From Stentor coeruleus (Eukaryota; Ciliophora; Heterotrichea; Heterotrichida; Stentoridae): DNA of 64,000 bases. Under the pieces are notes generated by a model. That model was not told the origin of the DNA. It made no database searches and worked only from the letters and a program-made list of their open reading frames with translations. The stretch is from positions 1-64,000 of the forward strand of contig MPUH01000011.1 of assembly GCA_001970955.1 (NCBI GenBank). Direction: 5' to 3'. Position 1 is the first letter of the stretch, and every line of letters begins with the position of its first letter. Positions 18,082-27,577 of this stretch are shown one piece after another. The position numbers and the translations under genes are program-made.

Positions 18082-21000
18082 ATGGGTACCTGCACAACCA
18101 AACTAGACGACTCAACCTTAAAGCAAAACAACATAAAAAATGGTATCGTAGAAGACCCCAACAAAAGCCCGCGGCATATTATAAAAGCCGATGTTAACCT
18201 AAAAGAAAGCCCAACAGTGTTATTTAAAAAACAAGAAAAGAAAGAAGACAAACCAGAACCAAAAATAGAAAACGCCGAATCAAAAGCCAAAACATCATCA
18301 TCCCTAGATGAATTAGCTGATTTTCCAGATTTCCATTACTTCAACCGTAATACTGGGCAATTATTTCAAATAACCAAATCTTTAACATCTGAAATCCTCC
18401 TAAAATCCGACTTCCATCTAGCCCAGGAATCAGCAATAGCTTATTATGAGCAAAATAATATTATATCAATAGGTGGTACTTTTAAGTCTAAAATTGTATC
18501 CACAGTCTCTATAATCAATATATCTTTAAAAAAAGCTTATCTTATAGCATCATTACCAAAACCATGTAAACAAGGTCAAGCCCATGAATATAAAGGTTGG
18601 ATTTATTATGTTGGTGGCATGTGTGAAAGTGAAAATGGTCTTATTCAATCACCTCTTATGAGATATAATATACAACAAGACATATGGCAAGATCTAGGTC
18701 GATATGGAGAATATTATAAGTTTAACAGAATTATAAACATGGGAACTTGTATTATGGGTGATAAGCTTCTGCTTATTGGTGGTCAAAGAATAACATCAAA
18801 AAACAACCTTTCAGGAAACAAGAAAATATATTCAATCAGTTTAGAAAAAGGTTTTAAAATACAAATTGAAGGGAAAATGCCTAATAAGCTTCTTAAGCCG
18901 AGTATTGCTGCAGGAAGCAAACATGGGGTTATAGCTGGAGGGATATCTTTAACTTCAGGTGCTTTAAATAAAAGATCCTATTGTATTATAAACAAAAATG
19001 ATAGTTTCAAAATCATGGAAATTGACTCTTTAGATTTTGACCTTGTCGAACTATACCCTGCATTTTATTTTGGAAAATTTGTCATGTTTATTTCTTTTCC
19101 TTATGTTGCTGTAAGAATAAAAAAAATAACACATTGGCTTGGGTATAAAATAACAGGAAAAACAACAAGATTATTCTTACAACTTCCTAAAATCAACGCT
19201 GAAAACCATGAATCAGAATCTTCAGATGAAAGTGAGAGAATTGAAGATGCGTCAAAAAGAAGTATAGGCGAAATATCTTTAAAAAGTTTTGTAGAGCAAA
19301 AATCTGATATGAATTCGATATCTATTAGTGATAGAAAAAGTTTAAATATTAAAACTGATGTTGTTGTGGATAAAAGATTAGAAGAGAATAAGAATTTGGA
19401 ATTTAGTGGGAAAATTGGGATTAGTGATGAAGAGTTTAGAAGTGGAATTAAAGGAAAAGTTTTAGAAAATAAAATTGATGTGCAGATGAAATTGAGTAAT
19501 GAAGAGGGTAAAAGAAAAGATCAAGGGAATAAGGTTGTTAATGGTGAGGGTAAAAAAAAAATGAGTGGAAGTAAGTTGAAATCTTCGAATAGTAGAAGTT
19601 CTAGTAGTTCTGAAGGGGATTCAGGGAGCTCTATGGAAATTGTTATGCAGAAGGGAGGTAGAGAAATGACGGAAAAGGAAAACTCATTAGAAATTTCAAA
19701 CCCAATATTAAATTCTAGTCCTCGAGTTGAGGGCCCATCTATGAAAATCAACAAACCCAAAATAAAAACTGGACTTAACGCTTCAATACCAGCACCTAAA
19801 ATTGAAAACCCTAACACAAACACTAAACCCCTAAATGAAGACAGTCTTAAAATAACCCATCATACTGAAATCCCTAAAATTAAAACTTCAAGTCCTCATT
19901 TAGAATCCTCTCAAGCAACATCAACACCTTCAAAACTAGAAAACTCCCCATTACAAATTCCTACACCATCAATAATCCATTCCCCAATCCCACCTAATGG
20001 AATTCTCCTAAACCCAATTGTACCTCCAAATCTTTCTAAAAAAACTTCTGAAGAATTAGAAAGAGAAAAACATAATTTCATACCTCCTATGATTGAAGCT
20101 AAAATATCACCACCTAAATTCATAATAGAGGATACTGAAGATATAGATGTACAAGTAAAAACAATTTCAGCACCTTTACCACCGCCTTTGCCAAAAACTC
20201 CTGATATAAAAATTATTGGAAAGCCTACAACTGAAATACCTGTAGAAGTAAAACCTTCAAACTTATCTCCCCAATTAAACTTTAAAAACCCACCTATACC
20301 TCAAATTAATATAGAAAAAGAGCATAACCCTAATACTGGTAAAGGAAATTTATATAAACCCCCAAGTCCAAGTGCTGTACCTAAAATGAAAATACCTGAA
20401 GCATCAAAAAATAACAATAGAAAAGGTAAGCAAAATCATAAGAAATCTGGATCTTCGGACTCAAAATCTCATTCAGACTCCAATTCTTTAGAAGTTAATG
20501 TTATAAGGAAAAATGATAGTAAAAACCAACCTAATACTTATTCTTATAAGTATGAAAAATATGTATCAAGCTCAAAATCTTCAAGTAGTTCAGATAGTTC
20601 AAATAGTTCAAATAGTAGAAAGCATGGATTTAATAAACTTCCAAACTCAGAAATCCCAACTTCTTCAAAGAATACTATAAAAAACTTAACACCTAAAAAT
20701 AAAACGAATGATAAAAGCTCAGGTTCAGAAAAACAGTTTTCTGAAGGGAATGTTGAATTCAACTCAGTGTTTATGTTTAGGAATAATCCTGATAAGGTTT
20801 CTGGACCTTTGTTTAAGTTTTCAAATAAGACTGGAGAAGGGAATGATGAGGATAAAAATCAAAGATCTGATTTTAATGCCCCAAAGGTTTGGTTAAATGC
20901 TAAAACACATGAAGATGAGGTTAAAACTCCTGATGTTAATAAAAATCTTAAGGTTTTAGCAGAAAATAAAAGCCAGCTTGATGGTAAAATTCATAAAAAT

Positions 21001-22116
21001 GAAGACAAAGGATTAGTGATTAATACAAATTTAAAAATTTCTGATGGAGATTCAAAAAAAGTAAAAGAGAAAAGTCCGAAAAATGAGATCAAAGGGCCGA
21101 ATGCTAGTGGAAAATTGTTATCATCACAAGGTAAAACCGACCTTAAAATGCCTCAAACCGAAATCAAAACTCCTGTAATTAGCAAAAAAATTCAAGGTCC
21201 TGAAAGTGAACCAAATAAAATCTCAGCCAAAGAAATCAGCCTTAAATCTAAATCCCCACTAGTCTACAATCATAAAGATATAGGTTTGCTATCAAATTCA
21301 TCAAGATCTTCAAGTTCATCAAATTCATCAAGTTCATCAAAATCATCTAAAAAACTTAAAAATTTTTCTCAACCTAAAACTTTATCTCAGCCTCATAACC
21401 AAATTTCATTTGGTATCTCAGCTGATGACCCATCTGCCAACTTATCATATAATTTAAATGCAACCCCTCCAGGTTTCTCTGTCCCAGTATTCCAAGTTGA
21501 TACCTCATTAACACCAATACAATCAAACCCATCTCCTCCATCTCTAAAATCATCAGTAAAACCATTAAAAGATGAAAAATCATTTCACCCTTCTCCTATA
21601 ACTAAACTAGCAATTGATAAACTTAAACCATCAACTGAAGATAATCAAATAGCATTCTCAGATCCAATGGGTGCTTCTGAATCGCAAAAGGATCTGAAAA
21701 AAGGTATACTTATAGACAAAGGCCAAAGACGTTCACCATCAAAATCTAAAGTGAAATTTGAAATTTCATCAGCTCAGACAATGAGAAATAATCCACATTT
21801 TAACCTAAACTCACCAACTTCACCTGATGAAAGATTTGCAAGTACACCTCAAACCAAAAGAAAATCCTCAAAAGCAAAAAAATTATCCAAAGTCACTTTT
21901 AAACCAATGCAGCCTATAGTTGTCTCAAAACACTTCCGAGCATCAGTAAACCTACTAAAAGTCGTTAGTACATATCCTCAAGAAACTTCAGAAAAGCCTC
22001 AAGAAACTCCATTAAAACTCCAAGAATCAAAATCTCAACCAAATCATCATCCAAAACTTCATCTTAAAAACCTTATCCAAACCTCAAACTCTATACCTTT
22101 AATATCGAAAAAATAG
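18082..22116 (+). CDS. Myristoylated kelch-propeller protein with long Ser-rich disordered tail
   Basis: 1344 residues without introns. The N-terminus MGTCTTKL has Gly2 for N-myristoylation and a nearby Cys4 for palmitoylation. Residues about 80-370 contain kelch-like blades: IISIGGTFKSK, WIYYVGGMCESENG with ...DIWQDLG, LLLIGGQRITSK and GVIAGGISLTSG. After this come nearly 1000 disordered residues rich in Ser, Pro, Lys and Asn, with poly-Ser patches near residues 500-512, 830-850 and 1075-1095 and Pro-rich stretches (APLPPPLPKTP). A membrane-tethered scaffold is inferred; the partner is unknown. Only 19 nt separate its stop from the next ATG on the same strand. Confidence 0.8.
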   Translation: MGTCTTKLDDSTLKQNNIKNGIVEDPNKSPRHIIKADVNLKESPTVLFKKQEKKEDKPEPKIENAESKAKTSSSLDELADFPDFHYFNRNTGQLFQITKSLTSEILLKSDFHLAQESAIAYYEQNNIISIGGTFKSKIVSTVSIINISLKKAYLIASLPKPCKQGQAHEYKGWIYYVGGMCESENGLIQSPLMRYNIQQDIWQDLGRYGEYYKFNRIINMGTCIMGDKLLLIGGQRITSKNNLSGNKKIYSISLEKGFKIQIEGKMPNKLLKPSIAAGSKHGVIAGGISLTSGALNKRSYCIINKNDSFKIMEIDSLDFDLVELYPAFYFGKFVMFISFPYVAVRIKKITHWLGYKITGKTTRLFLQLPKINAENHESESSDESERIEDASKRSIGEISLKSFVEQKSDMNSISISDRKSLNIKTDVVVDKRLEENKNLEFSGKIGISDEEFRSGIKGKVLENKIDVQMKLSNEEGKRKDQGNKVVNGEGKKKMSGSKLKSSNSRSSSSSEGDSGSSMEIVMQKGGREMTEKENSLEISNPILNSSPRVEGPSMKINKPKIKTGLNASIPAPKIENPNTNTKPLNEDSLKITHHTEIPKIKTSSPHLESSQATSTPSKLENSPLQIPTPSIIHSPIPPNGILLNPIVPPNLSKKTSEELEREKHNFIPPMIEAKISPPKFIIEDTEDIDVQVKTISAPLPPPLPKTPDIKIIGKPTTEIPVEVKPSNLSPQLNFKNPPIPQINIEKEHNPNTGKGNLYKPPSPSAVPKMKIPEASKNNNRKGKQNHKKSGSSDSKSHSDSNSLEVNVIRKNDSKNQPNTYSYKYEKYVSSSKSSSSSDSSNSSNSRKHGFNKLPNSEIPTSSKNTIKNLTPKNKTNDKSSGSEKQFSEGNVEFNSVFMFRNNPDKVSGPLFKFSNKTGEGNDEDKNQRSDFNAPKVWLNAKTHEDEVKTPDVNKNLKVLAENKSQLDGKIHKNEDKGLVINTNLKISDGDSKKVKEKSPKNEIKGPNASGKLLSSQGKTDLKMPQTEIKTPVISKKIQGPESEPNKISAKEISLKSKSPLVYNHKDIGLLSNSSRSSSSSNSSSSSKSSKKLKNFSQPKTLSQPHNQISFGISADDPSANLSYNLNATPPGFSVPVFQVDTSLTPIQSNPSPPSLKSSVKPLKDEKSFHPSPITKLAIDKLKPSTEDNQIAFSDPMGASESQKDLKKGILIDKGQRRSPSKSKVKFEISSAQTMRNNPHFNLNSPTSPDERFASTPQTKRKSSKAKKLSKVTFKPMQPIVVSKHFRASVNLLKVVSTYPQETSEKPQETPLKLQESKSQPNHHPKLHLKNLIQTSNSIPLISKK

Positions 22117-22135
22117 TAATTAATTAAAAAATTTC

Positions 22136-22993
22136 ATGTTTAGTAACTCCTTTCACTTCCACAAATCCCGACCGATGACTGGACTTTTAGCACCAATTGG
22201 CCGAAGTAAAGCTTTAACCCCAATGCGCTACAAAAGCGCAGGTAGAAAAAGCCCTAAAAATTTAACCAAGTCCCATCGAATCAACAAAGATCTTTCGTTA
22301 TCCCCTTACAACCGGAAAATAAAAAGACCAAAATGCTCAACAAACGCATCATGTCAAAGTATAAGAGAAGAACATACAGAAATTAATGATGTGATTTTTT
22401 CTTGGAACTGTAAAACTTCTGAGAATAAATTCAGAATAATTCGTCCGTGTATAATACTTAAACCAGACCTAGCTGAAGGTGTTAAAATGTTTGGTTTATG
22501 TGATAGTGATGATAAAGATTCAGCATCTTTAATATCAAGTACCTTTGTAGATATTATTTCCCAACAGCCGAAAATATTTTTAACCCCAAAGCATAGTTTA
22601 AAAGAAGCTTATATGAAAACATTGAAAGATATGGTAAGTCAACAAAATGTTTTAGCTAAACATGATTTTACTGTAGTGTTTTTACATAAACAAAAATTGT
22701 GTTGTTTAAATATAGGACAATGTGGTTTGATAATATGCAGAAGGACAATAAAAGGATGGGAAGCTTCGAAGTTTACAGGGAAAAGTGTTTTTGAAAAAAA
22801 ATTAGAAGAAAGCGAAAAAATACTGATTATTAGTAATGGGTCGTTATTTAATTCAGTAAGCACTGAAGATATGGCTAAAGTTGCGAGTAAATACTGGGAA
22901 ATGCGTAACCCAAATATCGCTAGCTGGGAAATCATTGAACTAGCTAAAACTACACCTTGTCCAATATGCTTAGTATTATTCTTAGGAATTTAA
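22136..22993 (+). CDS. PP2C-like pseudophosphatase
   Basis: A 285-residue protein. After a basic N-terminal 80 residues, the rest follows the PP2C (PPM) order: KMFGLCDSDDKDSASL where DGHG should be, a helical block, TVVFLHKQKLCCLNIGQCGLIICRR for the strand pair with GDSR, ILIISNGSLFNSVSTEDM for the SDGLWD block, and CPICLVLFLG for the final DN-TxxxV strand. The metal-binding Asp residues of DGH, the Asp of SDG (Asn here) and the Asp of DN (Cys-Pro here) are all gone. Loss of the two-metal centre makes catalysis unlikely, so a binding or regulatory role is inferred. Its stop overlaps that of the convergent importin gene. Confidence 0.75.
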   Translation: MFSNSFHFHKSRPMTGLLAPIGRSKALTPMRYKSAGRKSPKNLTKSHRINKDLSLSPYNRKIKRPKCSTNASCQSIREEHTEINDVIFSWNCKTSENKFRIIRPCIILKPDLAEGVKMFGLCDSDDKDSASLISSTFVDIISQQPKIFLTPKHSLKEAYMKTLKDMVSQQNVLAKHDFTVVFLHKQKLCCLNIGQCGLIICRRTIKGWEASKFTGKSVFEKKLEESEKILIISNGSLFNSVSTEDMAKVASKYWEMRNPNIASWEIIELAKTTPCPICLVLFLGI

Positions 22994-24495
22994 AAAGCTA
23001 TATTTGTTGTAACACTATCCATAAGACAGTCTAAACAATCTTCATTTTCATAGTTTTCAATTATCTCTAAAATCTTCATCGCCCTTACTGAGATTTTTTC
23101 ATTTTTACTTTTTGTGTATTTTTCTATAGTTTCTAAACCTCCACAGTTTTCTAATGCTTTTATAATTGTATTGTTTTCGTCTATTGTTTGACAGTGTTTT
23201 AAGCATTTTTCTATAAGACTACTAAACCCTTGAAGGATTATATTAGGTTCAATTTGATCTTTTAGCATACTTATAAGCGCTTCAATTAGCCCAAGATGAA
23301 TCAAATACATAGCTTGATCTAGATTACAAACCACTGAAGAATTACATAATACCCAAACACATTCGCTACGTATTAAAAGTGGTTCATGTTTTGCATATTG
23401 TATGATAATCTCAAAAATCCCTTCTTTGATTATAGGTTCAATTTCTTTATAAGTTTCAGCACAGAAGTTTCCAAGAGTCCAAATAGCTTCTTTTTTAACT
23501 TTAATATATTTGCTATAAAGAGCGGCTTTTATATTAAAAATCATACCTTTGTCTAGAAAAGCTTGAGTTATCCCATCACGAGTATAACAAAGTCCACCCA
23601 TTGTTTTTAAAGTCAACTTAGTTATAGTTTTTGATTCTGTTATAGAAAAAAGATGCTTTAAAACATCTATACCTTCGTCTGTAGTTAAAACTGATTGGAT
23701 TTCCTGGCAGGTTGAATATAAAGTTACGGCCCAAAGGACATCAGTGATAACCCCTACATTCTGAGATTTTAAAAAGGGTAAAACCAATGGGAAAATTTCT
23801 ATTACTTCTGATATTTCAGGTAAAGGTTTTTTCCTACAGATATTAGTCAAAGCCCACACAATATTTGATATATTCTTTTCTTTAACACAATTATTAAGAC
23901 AAAATCTTAAAGCATCTACAACTTTGATTGATAATAAAAAATCTCTTTCTTCAGAAGAATTAGCACTTATATTCCCTATTGCCCAAGATACTTGATTTCG
24001 AACTTCTTCACTTGGTGAGTATAATAAATTTACTAAAGGTTCAAGAGCTTTGATTTCATATAAAATAGTACACATTGATGATGAACTTATATTAGTGCAA
24101 ATCCATGCAGCTTCATATTGTAATTGTGGAAAATCGTTTCTTTTTAGCCAGAAATTGATTTGTTTTATAACTTCACTTTTACAGATTTCTTCGAGAGGAC
24201 AATCATTATTCCGACATAAGAGGATACGTATTGCATGGGCGATATATAAATGGCTTGTGTCATCTTGGGCTGAAAAACAGGATAAAATGTTTGGCAAATC
24301 TTCTGGGGAGTAATTTTCTGGATAATGATCTTTTAAGTTAATCCAAGGAAAATTTGTGTCTAGGTTTCTTCGTTTTTGGGTAAGGGATTCACGTTTGTTT
24401 TGACGAAGTTGGACTTGATTTTGGTTTTTGTTGCGTTTAGCTTTTTCTATGTTGAAAGAGGAGGTGAAAAGTTTTGCCCTTTGGTTTTCTTCCAT
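22990..24495 (-). CDS. Importin alpha (karyopherin alpha)
   Basis: A 501-residue protein. The N-terminal importin-beta-binding region is basic (QNKRESLTQKRRN). About ten armadillo repeats follow, with the conserved Trp/Asn ladder that binds nuclear localisation signals: AAWICTNIS, VSWAIGNIS, IVWALTNIC, VLWAVTLYS (Asn missing), AIWTLGNFC and CVWVLCNSS. It ferries NLS cargo into the nucleus together with importin beta. The length is normal. It converges on the PP2C-like gene so closely that both stop codons share TTAA (CDS overlap 22990-22993). The DNA upstream of its start is G-rich and C-poor on the plus strand, as expected. Confidence 0.9.
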   Translation of the reverse strand: MEENQRAKLFTSSFNIEKAKRNKNQNQVQLRQNKRESLTQKRRNLDTNFPWINLKDHYPENYSPEDLPNILSCFSAQDDTSHLYIAHAIRILLCRNNDCPLEEICKSEVIKQINFWLKRNDFPQLQYEAAWICTNISSSSMCTILYEIKALEPLVNLLYSPSEEVRNQVSWAIGNISANSSEERDFLLSIKVVDALRFCLNNCVKEKNISNIVWALTNICRKKPLPEISEVIEIFPLVLPFLKSQNVGVITDVLWAVTLYSTCQEIQSVLTTDEGIDVLKHLFSITESKTITKLTLKTMGGLCYTRDGITQAFLDKGMIFNIKAALYSKYIKVKKEAIWTLGNFCAETYKEIEPIIKEGIFEIIIQYAKHEPLLIRSECVWVLCNSSVVCNLDQAMYLIHLGLIEALISMLKDQIEPNIILQGFSSLIEKCLKHCQTIDENNTIIKALENCGGLETIEKYTKSKNEKISVRAMKILEIIENYENEDCLDCLMDSVTTNIAF

Positions 24496-25083
24496 ATTTT
24501 GTATTTGGGATAAAGTAGGGGAGATAATTTGCTTTGGATTTTTTTGGATGTGGATTTTATTGGAAGTGGGAGCTTATTTTGAAGGTCTTAAGAAATAGGG
24601 TGGAAGTTTTGGATATTAAGGATGAGCTGGGTATGAGATATTTATGAATAATTTTTTTATATGGAAACTTGTGGCTTAAGGGGAAATATTATAATGAATA
24701 CTATTAGGAATTGAAATATTTTTTTTTATTATGGTGGATCTGAGTAAAAAAAAGATTTTATTGCATGCATCTAAACTGTATATCTTTTGTATGTGGGAAC
24801 ATTTGAAAACAGGATATAAAAGTACATATCATCCTTCCTAAAATTCATACTTCTCTATATCCAAATAAAACAACTATTTATCGATTAACTCAAAAACACC
24901 TTCTCTTTTCAAAATCCTTAAAACTCTATCTATTTAAAAACCTAAACCTAACACCCAAAACTCTCTATCTTTTTCATCAATCTCAGTACTTATTTCTCAT
25001 ATAAGTATACAACAAAATAAAATCTAATAATCTTATAAATAAATCTATTTTATATTTTGTTGGAGGAGCCTTAGAAGAAAAAC
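24496..25083. other. Divergent spacer
   Basis: From 24496 to about 24720 the plus strand is G-rich and C-poor (5' flank of importin alpha). From about 24830 to 25030 it is C-rich and G-poor, the pattern of a plus-strand 5' flank, which suggests a promoter facing the small frame at 25084. No other feature is seen. Confidence 0.4.
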
Positions 25084-25326
25084 ATGACTTTGACATTCTT
25101 CCTTGATTATAAGAAGAACCAGACTGGGTGCGTGGATCAGCTATTCCAGAAAAGCATTCTTTATAATAAAAAGCCTAATTCTTCTTCCATCGCGATATAC
25201 AACATTATCCCCCTTTTCTATAGGCATATGACATTCACTACAATTATGCCCAAATCTTTGTTGAACTCCGTATCCAATAGTCCAATATTCCATGCAATTA
25301 TTAATTTACTCAGAATTAAAATATAA
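25084..25326 (+). CDS. Small hypothetical protein, doubtful
   Basis: An 80-codon frame, MTLTFFLDYKKNQTG to a TAA stop. The same frame is open upstream to 25021 without an ATG. It follows a G-poor stretch of the sort that precedes real plus-strand genes here, and its base composition is balanced compared with the flanks. Codon-position bias is weak (G is not enriched at first positions). It may be a real small gene or the remains of one. No family is recognised. Confidence 0.3.
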   Translation: MTLTFFLDYKKNQTGCVDQLFQKSILYNKKPNSSSIAIYNIIPLFYRHMTFTTIMPKSLLNSVSNSPIFHAIINLLRIKI

Positions 25327-25849
25327 TGGAATATTTAGAAAACCTTATTAAAACTTATAGAAATCAAAATTCTATGTGAGAAACTAGATGAAGAAAATGA
25401 TATTGGGACTAATAAAATCAGTATCTATATGATATAGGATAAATAGACTAATGAATTTTGCTTTGGGTTATTAAAATAACTTTTAAAACTTACTAGCTAA
25501 TTTAGAAGAAAAATACGATGAAGATCTATGAAAATTACAATACGGGGAAAAAATAAGTTAAAAAGAAAAATAAAATTTAATATTGAACTAAAGAAAAACA
25601 AATTGCGAAAAATACAAAAATATAAAAATTCAAGTCAAAAGTATAATCAAAGTGTTAAATAAAAATAAAATCCCAACATAAATACAAAATTTTAAATTTT
25701 AACTCACAAACCAATCATAAAAAATCTTTCCAGTAATACAAAAATCAACCTTTAAAGCCTTATCTAACAATAATTCTTTAGAATAAAAGGTAGCCATATT
25801 TAAAAAAAAGTTATTATTAGTACGTTTTTTTACAAATAATATATATATC
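25327..25849. other. Intergenic spacer
   Basis: Purine-rich A+T DNA to about 25640, then G-poor 5' flank of the next plus-strand gene, ending in TATATATATC before the ATG. No supported coding frame is seen. Confidence 0.4.
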
Positions 25850-26542
25850 ATGGGTTGTACATTGAGAAAACCTAATATTGATCAAGAAAAAATATTAGGC
25901 GATTTAGAAGAGTCATTAGGTTTTTCAGACCATACATCAGAAGAATTAGATTTACATTTAAGAAAATTCAGCACTAATAATCGGCTTAACCAAAGCCAGC
26001 TTATTGATTTTTTAAACACTCTTAAGCTTGTAGCTTGGAATAATAGAAAGCAAATTATTGCATTTTATGATAAATTCCAAGTTGAACCTGGAAAATACTT
26101 ATTAAAACCTTTGCTTGTTATGGTAATCATGATGGGAAACTCCCCTTCACATATAAAAGCAAAGCTTATATTTGAAGCCTATGATACTGAAAACTCTAAA
26201 CGGTTTTCTATAAGCACTTTGCAAGAAATTCTTGACTTAATGCTATCAATTTCTCTAGACAAACTCCCAGCGCTATCAGAAATAAAGTTCTATTCAGTAG
26301 AAATAATTAAAAGATATATACTTGTCCTTAACGAAAACAGGATTACTGCTAAAAATCATATGCTCAAATTACTCCTACCCTTTGATAGAGCTGTAAATGA
26401 CTATATTTACAAGGATCAGTTCATAATCAACTGCTACAAGGAAGAACCTGCATCTATACTTTTAACACCAGAAGGCCTTAGAACATTTATTTACACATTG
26501 AATAAATCGGCTGGACAATGTCAAGCGATAATTCCAAAGTAA
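25850..26542 (+). CDS. Myristoylated EF-hand-like protein
   Basis: A 230-residue protein starting MGCTLRKP, with Gly2 for N-myristoylation and Cys3 for palmitoylation. The all-helical remainder has the layout of calcineurin B/neuronal-calcium-sensor proteins. One EF-like unit, AKLIFEAYDTENSKRFSIST, has loop positions D-T-E-N-S-K-R-F-S; the ninth/twelfth-position acidic residue is missing, so calcium binding is doubtful. The other helix pairs lack recognisable loops. Membrane-bound adaptor or sensor function is inferred. Three more genes of the window (at 18082, 41170 and 62591) start with a similar MGx(C/S) signal. Confidence 0.7.
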   Translation: MGCTLRKPNIDQEKILGDLEESLGFSDHTSEELDLHLRKFSTNNRLNQSQLIDFLNTLKLVAWNNRKQIIAFYDKFQVEPGKYLLKPLLVMVIMMGNSPSHIKAKLIFEAYDTENSKRFSISTLQEILDLMLSISLDKLPALSEIKFYSVEIIKRYILVLNENRITAKNHMLKLLLPFDRAVNDYIYKDQFIINCYKEEPASILLTPEGLRTFIYTLNKSAGQCQAIIPK

Positions 26543-26722
26543 TAATAATAATATCTAAAAATAAAATTCCTTCTCTCATACCCATCAAACTTACTCAATC
26601 CAAAACTTCTACTCTTTCAACTTCATCCAAAATCTCATCAAAACTCACCCACCATAAGACCCTCACTCAAATTTGCATATTGCCATAAAAAATTCAACCC
26701 AAATTATCATTTACATCAAAAT

Positions 26723-27577
26723 CTATAAACTTAATGATTGCTTAAGTGCTTCAAGGTAATCTATCGCCACTCTTATATTCAACACAACATCAATTCCAAG
26801 CCATTCTTGATAAGTCTCACTAAACAAGCGGAAAGTCGACACATAATCTCCTGGTGCTTTACTAACTATCCCTTTAAGCAATATAGTTTTCTTGCATCCA
26901 ACATTCAATGTGAAATCAAAAAGTGTCGGTGAATAATTAAAAGGAATTTCTCCACTTGTTTGTTTTAATGTTAAATTTGATATTGGTTGAACACTCATAT
27001 TACATACTAAAATATGTACAACTGCTTCTTCATTAACAGCATATATCAGATTTTTTTTTGGGAATATATCAACACTAACAACTAAAGGTAAAACTGTTTC
27101 TAAAACAAGATGAGGATGAGAGACTGTCACAATGCATTTATGGCAAAAATTCATATTTGAACATTCTCTACAAATGTATCTTATTTCTCCAACATTTTCT
27201 CGACATACATCACAGTCAACTTCATGAACTCCTGAGACTGATAAGATAAAGAAATCTGGATGAGGGTGAAGAAAAGTGTCCCTGCATTTGCAGCACAACT
27301 CAAAATTTACGCATTGTTTGCATTTGAACCTTATACCTATTATAGGGGTTTCACCACATCCAGAACACCCAGCTCCAACATGTTGTACTCCTCGGAACAT
27401 GTGAAGGTTTTTTGATAATGAGCTGTAATTTAGCAGATTTTTTGCTTGACTTTGAAGCTTTTCAAGACGCATTGTTTGTCTCTCTTGTTCTTCTTCGATT
27501 TCTTGCAAAGTTTTCAATACTAAACTTAAGCATTGATGTGAAGGACTGGAAGGTTCTTGGCAGTATTCGCACTCCAT
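26723..27577 (-). CDS. ZZ zinc-finger protein with NBR1-like Ig domain
   Basis: A 284-residue protein. An N-terminal CEYCQEPSSPSHQC pair and a short coiled coil (EIEEEQERQTMRLEKLQ) precede a full ZZ finger (about 65-110: GCSGCGETPIIGIRFKC, CVNFELCCKC, HPHPDF). A second ZZ-like unit follows (about 118-165: CDVCRENVGEIRYICREC, NFCHKC, SHPHL). The C-terminal 110 residues look like a beta-sandwich (VVHILVCNMSVQPISNLTLKQ...GDYVSTFRLF), similar to the FW/Ig-like domain of NBR1. ZZ plus FW is the core of NBR1-type selective-autophagy receptors, although no PB1 or UBA domain is visible. The autophagy role is an inference. Confidence 0.75.
   Translation of the reverse strand: MECEYCQEPSSPSHQCLSLVLKTLQEIEEEQERQTMRLEKLQSQAKNLLNYSSLSKNLHMFRGVQHVGAGCSGCGETPIIGIRFKCKQCVNFELCCKCRDTFLHPHPDFFILSVSGVHEVDCDVCRENVGEIRYICRECSNMNFCHKCIVTVSHPHLVLETVLPLVVSVDIFPKKNLIYAVNEEAVVHILVCNMSVQPISNLTLKQTSGEIPFNYSPTLFDFTLNVGCKKTILLKGIVSKAPGDYVSTFRLFSETYQEWLGIDVVLNIRVAIDYLEALKQSLSL

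Noticed and set aside
25021-25650. Spacer frames that read like protein if TAA/TAG were glutamine
   Set aside because: A promising translation turned out to rest on a one-base slip in my own copying. Also, any A+T-rich DNA gives long frames once stops are read as sense. Every well-supported gene here uses the standard code.
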